This document shows, in pieces, positions 46,042-56,097 of a DNA stretch of 64,000 bases. The DNA comes from Forficula auricularia (Eukaryota > Arthropoda > Insecta > Dermaptera > Forficulidae): NCBI GenBank assembly GCA_024734495.1, contig JALMQS010000068.1:496001-560000 (forward strand), read 5' to 3'. The translations under genes and the position numbers were made by a program. The first letter of the stretch is position 1. Each line of letters opens with the position of its first letter. The notes beneath the pieces were generated by a model. That model worked only from the letters and a program-made list of their open reading frames with translations. It ran no database searches and was not told the DNA's origin.

Positions 46042-46534
46042 ACTTAGGTCAGGGGTCGGCAACCTTTTGAGTGCGGAAGAGCCAAAAGTTACAATTTACA
46101 AAATTTCCCAGTTTTTAAAGATCACTAACATTTTTGTTTCAATATTATGGTATTTGATTAGGATTAGGTATATAAATTTGATTTTTGATTTAAAATAAAT
46201 AGCTTTAAATATGAAATAATATTTATTCATTTAAAAACATACAAATGTTTCGCACAAAACATATTAAAGTATTTTTGCTAGCTCTTCTAGATTAATAAAA
46301 TTAGTAATCAAATAATATAACTATAATTATTGAATAATAGATAGTTACATCAATGGGAGCATTGGCCTTGCATGCCTTTTGAAAGTTTGGTTAAATCTGG
46401 CTCATAACTTGTTGTTTTGAAAATAAAATAATATAATTATTAATATTTGCGCATGGAATTGGAGAGCCGCATCTTGACATCGAAAGAGCCGGATGCGACT
46501 CGCGAGCCGCAGGTTGCCGACCCCTGACTTAGGT
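46042..46534. mobile_element. hAT MITE, perfect ends and target duplication
   Basis: acttaggt at 46042-46049 and 46527-46534 bracket 477 bp. The ends CAGGGGTCGGCAACCT (16 bp) are perfectly inverted. The subterminal regions carry GAGCC.AAAG and GAGCCGC words on opposite strands. No coding frame. The perfect ends suggest a recent insertion. Confidence 0.9.
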
Positions 46535-46672
46535 ATATATTTATTATCTATTAAAACTATAATAATATACGTAAATAAAATTTAGTTCCAGATAACTCTG
46601 GAAGTTAAAGAGATAATAGATTTAAAAGCTTATTTTCTCCCCCCCCCCCCCCCCCCGTCTCCTCCATAAAAT

Positions 46673-46911
46673 CCGGTGCCCAGGGGCGGATTTCTAATTA
46701 GGCTAGCTGCGGCGGAATATTTTCGAAGGCTGTTATAATATATGAGTTTTTATATTCTGTTAAAAGTTGGAATAAAGTTTTTGTTGCATTTTATGTGATT
46801 CTAATAAACGTTTGTATTACTTTCGTATTCCTTATTTTATGTATTACCAATTTTTAGTTTTGTAAGAAATATAGTAAAGGCGGCACTTTTATAAATCCAC
46901 CTGCCGGTGCC
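46673..46911. mobile_element. Small hAT MITE with 8-bp target duplication
   Basis: ccggtgcc at 46673-46680 and 46904-46911 bracket 223 bp. The left end is CAGGGGCGGATTT, the right end inverted is CAGGTGGATTTATAA. A C tract of 16 or more bases lies just to the left (46641-46656). Confidence 0.75.
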
Positions 46912-46990
46912 CTATTTAATGTTCTGTTTTGTCTACAGGCCTGCAGAGGGGGCGGACCTCTTCGGGCATATAATATAAACATATGGTAGA
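46740..46990. repeat. Diverged duplicate of 50640-50850
   Basis: CTTTCGTATTCCTTATTTTATG, AAATCCACCT, GCCCTATTTAATGTTC and GGCATATAATATAAACAT (or one-base variants) occur in the same order in both places. Both copies contain the right part of the small hAT MITE and its flank, so the duplication took place after that insertion. Confidence 0.6.
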
Positions 46991-47039
46991 AATTAGAAGA
47001 CATAAGATTTAAAATGACCTTCTGGCTTTTTTATGAAAA

Positions 47040-47350
47040 TGATGAGAGAAGGAGTTACACCAAAAAGGTGCAACCCCTAACGGCCTGGGTTGAGCCCCTC
47101 CATCGTGAAAAAGAAGAAAGAATTTTATGGGCTGGGCAGAGCTCGAAGGTATCTGTGGATACGGGTCTTAAATAGCTGAAGGTTATAAGTCGCGGGAAAG
47201 ATGGTGGCAGGGAGCTAGTTCCAGTCTCTGGGGGTCATAGGGATAAAAGAGTTTGCGAAAGCGCTTGTTCGACTTTTTTATCCAATTTGACAGCGAAGGG
47301 GTGCTGAGCGTTCGAAAACCACGTAAAGAGGGCATTAGGGGGGATAATTG
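47040..47350 (-). pseudogene. LINE reverse transcriptase ORF2, C-terminal end, broken
   Basis: Minus strand from 47271 to the stop at 47125: RTSAFANSFIPMTPRDWN, an in-frame TAG, then LPATIFPATYNLQLFKTRIH and RYLRALPSP. Before it, in another frame, HPFAVKLD (around 47300). This is the standard end of CR1/L2/Jockey-like LINE polyproteins, where a WN.LP motif and a FK.R.H..L helix close the protein. One frameshift and one stop kill it. Sequence downstream (47040-47120) recurs at 59400-59530, so the family has at least two 5'-truncated copies here. Confidence 0.75.
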
Positions 47351-47956
47351 ATTTCAGCTCGACTGAACAGACACCGGTGATAGATCCGTAGTAAGCAGGG
47401 AAAGGCAGAAACGGTTTCTTCGGTGAGCCAGGGAGTCGAGCGAGTTGGTTAGAGCCTATTTATTTAAATTAAAAAATAATTTGTAGATGTTTTTTACCAT
47501 CTTTTAAAAAATTCTCTCTATTTTTTACGAAATAAAGATGATAAAACACTGAAATGTTCGAATTAATTACAGGTTTAATTTATAATCATAATATGGTTTT
47601 AATTCAGCAACAGATTCATCTTAAAATTTTTGAAAAAGTATACGGATAGAAAATTGTTTATATATATTTTGGTACCTAACTGGATTTTTTCCAAGCCACT
47701 AAACATAAAATTATGAAAAAACTACAAATATGACTACTCTCTTCTTATCAGTGACAAATAAGAAAGAATTTGATATCTCAAGTATTTTGGAAGATATAAT
47801 GTACTTCTCTCTGTGTGTGAGTCAAACTCGCAGTTGGGCGTTTTTACAGGCTTTATATTAGCTTCACCTGTATATATGTATGTATCAATGTGACTTTTAT
47901 TCTGTCAAATTCCGCAAACATTTCTCTATAAAAATAATTGTTTACCTACTCAATTT

Positions 47957-48476
47957 AAGGTAGTTCTATCACAAATGAAAAAATTCAAGAAGTCTTCGAA
48001 ACTTGGAATATTAGTCATTAAAAACATAATAAACACACTCTTAAAATTTGAAGACGATTTACAACACCAAACATGAAATAATTGCAATTAATAATGAAAT
48101 TTTCTACATATGGTAGATTGAGAAAAGGTGGGAAAATGATCATTATTTTATTTTTTTTCATTGAAGGACTTTCACCATCTTGATGAAAAACTAATATTTT
48201 TTAGAATAATATATTCGGAGTAGCTTAAAAAAAAATTGAAATTATTTACCACGTAGTTTTTGATAAAAAAAAAAAAACATATTTGGGCGATTATTTTTAG
48301 TGAAGGGGACATAATATCAATGGTTTGGAAACGGTCCATTTATAAATAGAATATAGTAGTGTAAAATGTACAGTCACGTTAAAAAAACATAATCTAAAAT
48401 TTTAGCACCGTTCATTTTTATAGAGTGGTCACGAGGCTAAAACTTTTTGTGTGGATTGTCTCGAAAGAACCTCCTT
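47957..48476. mobile_element. TTAA-type MITE, copy 2 (intact)
   Basis: TTAA followed by GGTAGTTCTATCAC at left and GAACCTCC followed by TTAA at right. The body matches copies at 11124 and 63686. It lacks the insertion found in copy 1, so it serves as the empty site. TTAA target choice is typical of piggyBac and Kolobok; I cannot tell which. Confidence 0.7.
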
Positions 48477-48576
48477 AAATGAAATTATTTAAAAATAATA
48501 AAAATGAAAACACTTCATTCTGTTAAAATCCGCAAACTTTTTTCTATAAAAATAATTAAGTAAAAAAAAATAAATG

Positions 48577-48763
48577 ATATTTTAAAAAAACTAAAAAACA
48601 TGCTTCTGAAAAGTACAAAATAATTTAATACTTAATCAAAAAGCGTGGGGCACTTTGTCGAAATTAATTAAAAGTACATATTTCTGCGCCCCACACTTTT
48701 TGATTAAGTATTACATTATTTTGTACTTTTTAGAAGACTGTTTTTTTAGTTTTTTTAAAATAT
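48577..48763. repeat. Short foldback, 75-bp arms
   Basis: Arms 48577-48651 and 48688-48763 are inverted: ATATTTTAAAAAAACTAAAAA, AAAAGTACAAAATAAT and TTAATCAAAAAG.GTGGGGC with complements. Spacer 36 bp. No target duplication was resolved. Confidence 0.7.
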
Positions 48764-49360
48764 AATTTTTCTATAAACAAGCAGGAAACAAAAAAGATAA
48801 GAGTTTAATGCCTAACAAGGTTGTGGAAATGTTAAAAGGGAAAATAAAATAAAATATAAAAATTTATAATAAATATTTATTGTTTTTGTTAAAGAAAAAA
48901 CGACACTTAATTCAAGAAAAATAGAAAGATCTTCGCTATCCAGCAAAACGGATCCATATTTTCAAAATGATCTAGAATTCTTCTAATTAAAAACTATAAT
49001 TACAATATTAACAACAGATGTCTAATATTCTTTCATTCTTTTTACACATACCATACATGTACTCTTTTAATAATGTTTGATTACTCTTTTAATAATATAT
49101 GTTTCACCTTCTCTGAAATTAAATTCTTAAGCAATGTATTAATGCATAATTTAACCCAAATATATAAAATAATGCGAATATAATTAGATAAAGGGATTTA
49201 GGAAATTAAAGAAGCATACAAGCAAACGACAGAGTATCACGATCATCCCAGAACGACTAATTTTGTATGCCATTCTAAATTTGGATAACGTGGAAGGCAT
49301 AACTGTAATTGGAAGCGAAGATGTTTGTATTTTTAGTGAAATAAATATTTATATTAAAAT
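48764..49360. other. AT-rich intergenic, no gene seen
   Basis: No open frame or repeat of note. Confidence 0.4.
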
Positions 49361-49366
49361 ACTACT

Positions 49367-49411
49367 TGCGTAGTGGATAGAACGATCGAATGTTAATCGG
49401 GATCGATTTCC
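49367..49411 (+). other. tRNA-Asn-like relic
   Basis: TGCGTAGTGGATAGAACGATC (A-box region), an anticodon-like loop AATGTTAAT within a CGAT/ATCG stem, and GGATCGATTTCC (B-box region) are in tRNA order. The acceptor stem is not paired and spacing is short by several bases, so it is a pseudogene or SINE head rather than a working tRNA. Confidence 0.3.
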
Positions 49412-49764
49412 GATCAGATTAGAAAATGTTCATAATATAACTAAAGGAGCCTTATCATAAACAGGAGTAAGGCAAGAGGAAAACATCTCGGTGAAGACAT
49501 TTAGTACCTATAGAGAGAATACTCAAAAAGAGTATGGCACAGGAAATGATTAAATTCAAATTCATGGAACGTCCATTAATTACGTAAGACTTTTAGAAGT
49601 AAAAAAATATTGGTTTTATTTTAGAATATTATAATTGGTGGGAATTTGTGTTTTACTAAGGAAAAATTTTACTTCTAATTTATCCAATTCTTTAAGACTT
49701 TAAACCAGCAAAAACCAAGAATCCCCCTGCAGAGTGGTATAATAAGTGCAGTGCCATAACTAGC

Positions 49765-50617
49765 CTTTAAAGCATATATGGGCAACCCCTGGCCCCCGGG
49801 CCGGATCCGCCCCTCCACCAGCTTCAATCCGGCCCTTGAGAGAACCAGAAATTTCAAATAACGTGCAAAAAAAATTAAAGATTTAGCACACAGTTTATGT
49901 GTAATTACTTTGTATTTATCAACCAACCTAAAACTGTATTCCTCAAATCATAAAGACTAAAATGGATAAATAATATTACTAAGCATCCGCAATGGAACCC
50001 CACAGATCGGTTTTCCGATTTTAAGAATATGGATAGAACTTTCAATATTTTTGCAAATCCTTGTAAGTGTAATGTGGAAGATGCTCCGCTTCACCTACAA
50101 ATGGAGTTGATCGAACTTCAAGAAGACTCATATTTGAAGTCTATATTTGATGATGTGAAACTAAGCGAATTTTACAGAACATACCTTTCCGAAGAAAAGT
50201 ATTCACAGCTGAGAGTTTTCGCACGAAAAATAATTTGTACATTTGGAAGCACGTATAAATATGAGCACCGTTTTTCAATCATGAAAATTAATGAAAATAA
50301 GCACCGTACTCGGCTTACAGATGTTAATTTAGAAAACACTTGGCGCCTATGTACTAGTGATATTGACCCCAATATTGATCATCTTGTTTCTCAGCTTCAA
50401 ACTCAAGTCTCTCATTAATTTTCATTTGATTTTTCCATCTTTTTTTTGTTAATTTGTTTTTTATGTTTGATTATGCTAAGTATTATAATTAATAAATAAA
50501 AATTATCGCTATTTTATTCACTACTACCTACTTATTTTTTACCTACGGCCCGCGACCTGATTAAGTCCCGAAATTACGCCCTCAGCTAAGGAAAGGTTGC
50601 CCATACCTGCTTTAAAG
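49765..50617. mobile_element. hAT element with 8-bp target duplication, internally deleted
   Basis: ctttaaag at 49765-49772 and 50610-50617 bracket 837 bp. The ends are CATATATGGGCAACC and, inverted, CAGGTATGGGCAACC; CCCGGGCCGGATCCGCCCC and GGCCCGCGACCTG lie inside. It encodes only the C-terminal transposase domain, on the plus strand. It interrupts a repeat shared with 46740-46990. Confidence 0.85.
50029..50418 (+). pseudogene. hAT transposase C-terminal (dimerisation) domain
   Basis: 129 residues: NIFANPCKCNVEDAPLHLQ, MELIELQEDSYLKSIF, LSEFYRTYLSEEKYSQLR, FGSTYKYEHRFSIMKI and HRTRLTD.NLENT. This is the conserved last domain of hAT transposases and of host proteins derived from them (ZBED5/EPM2AIP1-like). 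The frame is intact from its first ATG, but the catalytic core is absent. It could still be translated as a small protein, though nothing shows that it is. Just a truncated relic is the simpler reading. Confidence 0.85.
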
Positions 50618-51076
50618 CGTCCTGCCCTGTGCTAGATGTTAAATTTGTATAACTTTCGTATTCCTTATTTTATGTATTTAATTACCTATTTATAGTTTTA
50701 TAAGAAATATAGCATAGACGGCACATTTGTAAATCCACCTCTACCGATGCCCTATTTAATGTTCAGTTCTGTCTACAGGCCTGCTGAGGGGGCGAACCCT
50801 TCGGACATATAATATAAACATGATAGATATCTCAAGACTTAAGATTTAAATTGAGCTTCTCTATTTATTTAAATTAAAAAATACATCTATGCTAAGCTCT
50901 TGCAGTGTGGCTTTGGCCTTAAAAAGGGAGAGATAGAAAATTGTGTGAATCATCCTTACGTAATTAAGAGACTGTCTTTTTGAAAATATTGAGTTTTTAA
51001 GAATAAAAATTTGAAAATTATTAATGTTTTACACTCTAATTAAAAAAAAATTGCAAGTTGGTTGGTATAATTGTAT

Positions 51077-51535
51077 AATTGAAAAGCTTAGTGGATGAAC
51101 ATGTAATAACCGTAACTTGAGGGGTCATTATCGAGAGGTATGGAATTTACATCAGTAAAAAGGAGAGAAGACCCAATGTCAAATCTTTGATACATATGAA
51201 AATTCATATACGTGGTTGTTTTAAATATCTAAATTTTAAATAAATAAAGAAATAGTTTCATTCTTTTGATTGGTCCACTTAAGGGGTTTCGGACCCCCCC
51301 CCCCCCCCTTTGTTAGGCTTATGGAATGTGTTTATATACATTTTTTTTTAATTGAAATTTTTAGCTAAAAGAACATGTTATACACTCCTTAGATTATAAA
51401 TTGTTCTTTGGTTTTGATAAATGTTCAATAAAGATTGTTTTGAGAATACATGTTTTGTACTTACATTTAACAGGGGAAACTTTAAGTTCTTTTTTTATTT
51501 TAACATAACATGTTCGTCTACTAAGCTTTTCAATT
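51077..51535. mobile_element. Inverted-repeat element (AATTGAAAAGCTTAGTGG ends), copy 1
   Basis: AATTGAAAAGCTTAGTGGAT at left is inverted at right with two mismatches (27-bp ends). A C tract lies at 51292-51307. A second, more diverged copy is at 57093-57312. No coding frame. Confidence 0.6.
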
Positions 51536-51648
51536 ATTAATCAACATAACCGATTTTTGGTTATACAATGAATATTAGAATAACTGATTTTATACATATC
51601 ACATAGTGAGAAATTTTTGACAAATGCTGAATTTAAATTAAGAATAGA

Positions 51649-51654
51649 TTTATT
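51649..51654 (-). promoter_or_regulatory. Polyadenylation signal of the SAP30BP homologue
   Basis: AATAAA on the minus strand, 25 bases after the stop codon. Confidence 0.6.
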
Positions 51655-51678
51655 ATTATGTACATGAGTAATCGAAAT

Positions 51679-52548
51679 TTAGAGTCTAGGCTTTTTGGGC
51701 AGGGAGCCAAAGGCAGAAATGACCGTGCCCTTAGTTCCCGTGGCGGATGCTGTCAAAGAGGGCTGATGCACCAGGCCAGCTGGCTTCAGTACCCCCGGTT
51801 GCGTTTGGCCGGTTCCAGTCGTTCCCACCTGATCCCATTTTGAGATCCGTTTTTTGGCGTCGTCCTCGGCCCCGGAGCCACTGCCAGGCCTCTTCGCAGT
51901 ACCCGTGACGACTTCCACTTTCGTTCTGTCTTTGCGCTCTTTTTCCCTTCGATCCATTTCCGCTTTTTGAACTTTAGCCAGCTCTTCATAGTACGATTCC
52001 TTACCCCAACGCAAAGGATCATAGATATTAATTGGATAATTTGTGCCTAATTCGTTGATGCTACAAAATTGAATAAGCTTCTCATAAATACTCGGATTAC
52101 GGAAATCTTTTCTTTGCTGGATAACATGATTCATATCCAATCCGCTCGACTGCATTTTCTCATATAATCTTGTGATTTTGTCTTGAAGTTCGTTTGAACA
52201 GCGACCAAACGGTTCGGGAGGAAGTTGCACGTCTTCTGGGTCGTCCATGGAACGACGTCGCTCGCCGTCAGCGCCCTCTTCGTCGGAGATGAGGGTATCA
52301 TCGTGATAAGACACGAGCCGGGCTACCCCTTGAGCGATGGTAGCTACGGCTACTGTAGGAGCAGGGACGGGAACTGGTTGCGTTGCGGTGACAGCCCCAG
52401 CTGGGGGCGAGTTGTTCGAATTGACGCTTCCATCTTCGTGACTGGGTGTCTGTTCGTTCTCCTCGTCGTCGTTGAGTTCCTCCTCGCCTTCGGAGTCGGT
52501 ATATGTGGCCGTCAACGATGCCAAAACAGAGCTGGGTTGAGACGACAT
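51679..52548 (-). CDS. SAP30BP: SAP30-binding protein homologue (HCNGP family)
   Basis: 289 residues from the ATG at 52548 (AAAATGT context); the frame extends 8 codons upstream without another ATG. Order: acidic N-terminus (TYTDSEGEEELNDDEENEQ, about 14-33), Ala/Pro-rich linker, LVSYHDDTLISDEE (about 79-92), then the HCNGP domain at about 109-217 with LPPEPFGRCSNELQDKI, RNPSIYEKLIQFC, INELGTNYP and a Lys/Glu-rich helix ending TKVEVVTGT, and a C-terminal KKRISKWDQ segment. Family members are nuclear proteins linked to SAP30/Sin3 repression and to splicing of short introns. Length is close to the human protein (about 308). Unusually, the whole coding region is a single exon. A splice acceptor lies just upstream in the 5' UTR, arguing against a processed retrocopy. 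Confidence 0.93.
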   Translation of the reverse strand: MSSQPSSVLASLTATYTDSEGEEELNDDEENEQTPSHEDGSVNSNNSPPAGAVTATQPVPVPAPTVAVATIAQGVARLVSYHDDTLISDEEGADGERRRSMDDPEDVQLPPEPFGRCSNELQDKITRLYEKMQSSGLDMNHVIQQRKDFRNPSIYEKLIQFCSINELGTNYPINIYDPLRWGKESYYEELAKVQKAEMDRREKERKDRTKVEVVTGTAKRPGSGSGAEDDAKKRISKWDQVGTTGTGQTQPGVLKPAGLVHQPSLTASATGTKGTVISAFGSLPKKPRL

Positions 52549-52590
52549 TTTGGTAGGATTATTATCTTCCACTTGCTGGTTGGTCGTCCT

Positions 52591-52604
52591 TTACATATTT
52601 GCTG
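52591..52604 (-). promoter_or_regulatory. 5' UTR acceptor site and start-stop uORF
   Basis: Minus strand: TTATTTTTTCAG|CAAATATGTAAAGG. The AG at 52602-52603 would open the exon at 52601. Five bases later ATGTAA (52596-52591) is a start codon followed at once by a stop, 43 bases before the main ATG. If the mRNA begins or splices here, this minimal uORF may restrain translation. Confidence 0.45.
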
Positions 52605-52783
52605 AAAAAATAAATTATAATTATTAACAATGACTTGTACTTATAATATTAATTAGGTTGGGAGATGTCATAATAAATTGTTATATATAAGTAAAAATTA
52701 CAAAGAAATCAAAGGGTGTCCCTCTGCTTGATATAATTTATTTCTTAGAGCTTAGCCTTCATCTTCATTCTTATTTTCATAAA

Positions 52784-53255
52784 TATTTTATTTGTTTCCA
52801 CGAAATTTTCTCTGGAGAGAGACGGACTGGACTGGTAGAACTTTTAATTGAAAGTAATGGAAGGCAGCCCAGGGGTAGTGAGGAAAGAAAAAATTAACAC
52901 ATATCCAAATAAGGTGTAATTTATTGGATTCCTTTCTCCTTTCCTTTCAGACTGACGTTTCGGAGGATTCTTCCCTCCTTCTTCGGGTTTTCAAGGGGTC
53001 AATGAAGGAAACAAATAAATTGCTTCGTTTCAAAGTTTTAAACACTGCAGGAGAGAGGAAGGAAGCATTTTATTTGTTTCCTTCTTTGGCCCTTTAAAAC
53101 CCTGAAGAAGGAGAGAAGAATCCTCCAAAATGTCGGTTTGAAAGGAAAAGAGGAAGGAATCCAATAAATTACACCTTATTTGGATATGTGTTAATTTTTT
53201 CTTTCCTCAATACCCTTGGGCTGCCTTCCATTACTTTCAATTATTTTATTTGTTT
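52784..53255. mobile_element. Foldback element (family A), 14-bp target duplication
   Basis: tattttatttgttt at 52784-52797 and 53242-53255. The arms match those at 2664-3123. Both hairpin motifs have lost key bases: left CCGAAGA for CTGAAGA, right CCAAAATGTC for CCGAAACGTC. It sits about 200 bp upstream of the SAP30BP 5' exon. Confidence 0.75.
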
Positions 53256-53572
53256 TTTTTCTCTTGACATAAATATCTATCTGATTGAAGATTAATTTGT
53301 AAGTAGGTTCATTCCCCTTGCTATTTCTATATTCCTTGAAAGCTAAATGAACCTTGTACTTACAAACGAACTTCATTCACACCTATGGGGAAAAACAAAT
53401 AAAAGAATTATGAGAACAAGACTGAAGATGAAAACCAAAATTTTATAACTAGTCTCTAATTTATATATCATAAAGTAAAGAAATTTTTTAGAAACTTTTT
53501 AAAATATAAAATACTAGGTAGGTTCACATAAATAAAAGATCAGATGCTGGTTTAGCACGACTCTATATATAT

Positions 53573-53598
53573 ATTTCGGGGTATAAACCCATCTTCAG
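53573..53598 (-). ncRNA. Hammerhead-like motif, variant
   Basis: Minus strand: CTGAAGA-T-GGGT-TTAT-ACCC-C-GAAAT. GAAA is kept but followed by T rather than CG. No partner arm found nearby. Confidence 0.2.
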
Positions 53599-54059
53599 GA
53601 GTTCACAAAGGATACAAAAATTTTCTTTACTTTTTAATTTGTTTCACCAAGACCCTATACCATTTCTCCTTTAAAAAAATATATATCATTTATGTATAGG
53701 GGTATATTTTTTTTCATCAAGCAGATGACATGCTGATTGATTTCCTCTTAAAAATAAATTGCTTTATATCAGTAAAAAATATTTTCTTGGCTAAAATCTA
53801 AATATTTCGAAGGCAAATGAAACACACCTTCACCATGAGGAAGCTGTAATAATGGGTAATAAGTTTCTTAATTACGTGAATTCACGTTAAACTTTATGCA
53901 ATCAACACAATAAATTAAATACAAAAATTATCATTATTCATCAAAAACTTGGATGTTTGTGTAATTTGAATTTTTTAAATTTCATTGGGTTTTTGCCACA
54001 TTATTGAAATAACATAAATAATTTAAATAAATTATTGCTCATCAGTGGAGCCAGAGTAT

Positions 54060-55080
54060 TAAATTAACTCAATTTTTTTTACTTTACCATACAGGGTAAG
54101 GGGGTGGAGGGGGGGGGGGGGGGGGGGGTTAAAAATTAAAAATCTTGGCCATTTGACCAAACTCAACCAAATTTTGTATACATAATCAGTGGGATCCCAG
54201 AAGTCTAAAAAGCAAAAACTAACCGCCCAAAATGGGGGGGGGTGCATGGTCAAAAAATTAAAATCTTGGCCATTTGACCAAACTCAACTAAATTTTGTAT
54301 ACATAATCAGTGGGATCCTAGAAGTCTAAAAAGCAAAAACTACCCCCCCTACATGATTATAAATAATTTTATTAAATATTAAATATAAGTGAGGGGCCAG
54401 GTTGTATGGTCAAGTATTGTAATCGTGAATGAAAAAAGTGTTTTTTTTTGCTTCTTTTTTTCGAAATATCTCAAAAACGGCTGAAACTATTTTGATTAAA
54501 AAAATTGAGCGAAACCAAGGCATTTCGGTCTATAAAAAAACTCTAATAAGTGAACATCGAAAAAATTATATTTTTCGAGATTATAATTGTTATGTCAAAA
54601 TGTCTGTTAGTCTGTGCGTTACCAAATTTTTGTGGACGAGCTAGCTCAAAAACTAGTGTGAATATCAAAACCAAATTTGACAAGTAGTTTTGATGCATTG
54701 AGATTAAGAGCTGATTAAATTTTGGTGCATATCGACCCAAAATTAAGGGGGGTGGAGGGGGGGGGGCTAAAAATTAAAAATCTAGGCTTTTTGAGCAAAC
54801 ACAACCAAATTTTGTATACATAATCAATGGACCCCCAGAAGTCTAAAAATGCAAAAACTAACCGCCCAAAATGAGGGGGGGGGGTCAAAAAATGAAAATC
54901 CAGGCCCTTATACCAAACTCCACCAAATTTTGCATACATATTCCGTGGGCCCTCAAAAGTCTAAAAATGCAAAAACTAACCCCCCCCCCCCCTACATGAT
55001 TATAAATAATTGTATTAAATATTAAATATAAGTGAGGGGCCAGGTTGTATGGTAAAGTCAAGTGGATGGACACATCAGAA
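54060..55080. repeat. Interspersed repeat, family T, copies 2 and 3, with G/C tracts
   Basis: Two partial copies of the 12296-12860 family, joined near 54410, each with internal about 118-bp subrepeats (AAATCTTGGCCATTTGACC..., CAAATTTTGTATACATAATC). G runs of about 20 at 54109-54128, and of 7-9 at 54733, 54753 and 54876, and a C run at 54979 interrupt the subrepeats. Confidence 0.6.
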
Positions 55081-55089
55081 CGTGTAGGT

Positions 55090-56090
55090 TTATTTTATCT
55101 AATCGAATCGAGAACTAAAACCGAACCCGTGAAAATTTCAATAAGTGAAAATTTGGGAACCCGACGGCGGGCGAAAAAAAATCATTCTCATTTGCCAATT
55201 GAGGTAACTGGCTCTATTCTCTACTTTAGCCATGAGCTTAAATTTGACATTCAAGTTTGTATTAATATTAATTGTGTCAAGTTTCAGAAGTTTGATATCC
55301 TTGAATCCACGGATAAACAACTGTCAATTCACCCACATAAGCCTTAAAAAAAATTCTAATTTTCCTGCAATTTATTTGTTGAAAGTTAAAAACAAAAGGA
55401 CTGCTTGAATTAATATGCTTTATAAAATTGATTCTAATAGAATGATATATATATATAATGTGTAAAATTCAGGAAACTGAATGAAGAATGAGATGTTTTT
55501 ATTGACATTTTCCAAAATTAAAGTGAAGATGATCCATCAGTGGTGTATTAATAGAGATAAATAAATAAAGAATAATTTATCCCAAATCTGAAATAAAAAT
55601 AATTTCAATATTTTAACAAAAACCCTTGAGGATTATTACCAAATAAAAAATTAATTCATCTTAGAGGTTATGATAAATCTAGAATAACAACAGGATCGTC
55701 TACTTACAATTCAACTGGAAAAGAAAAATGATTTTGATTAAAAATCATAAATTAAACAGCATTTTTAAAAAATTCGAACATAAATATAATGTTTGAAATG
55801 AAAATATTTGAATATATTCGTTTTAATAAATATATTTCAAAATGTATGAAATTGAAGTTTCATTAAAAACTAACTCATAGAGAGCGCTGCTGTCAATAGG
55901 AATTTAAAAATTCAAATTGTATTTTTTTCAATTTAAAAAAAGAAATACAATTCTAAAAATGTTTAGAAAAAGAAAAGAAAATTTCAAAAATGTACACAAA
56001 TTAGGTAGCAGTAATTAATTAATATAAAAATTCAAGATATATTTTTTATATGAAGAAAAAAAACAATTTTTCTCCCGCGGGTGATTCAAA
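55090..56090. other. Intergenic, no gene seen
   Basis: A 100-residue open frame at 55045-55347 begins within the repeat and shows no family feature. The rest is AT-rich. Confidence 0.4.
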
Positions 56091-56097
56091 GTAAAAT

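Noticed and set aside
49367..49411. Functional tRNA-Asn gene
   Set aside because: A- and B-box-like words and an anticodon-like loop exist, but there is no acceptor stem and the spacing is wrong.
55045..55347. 100-residue plus-strand frame
   Set aside because: Starts inside a dispersed repeat and shows no protein-like pattern.
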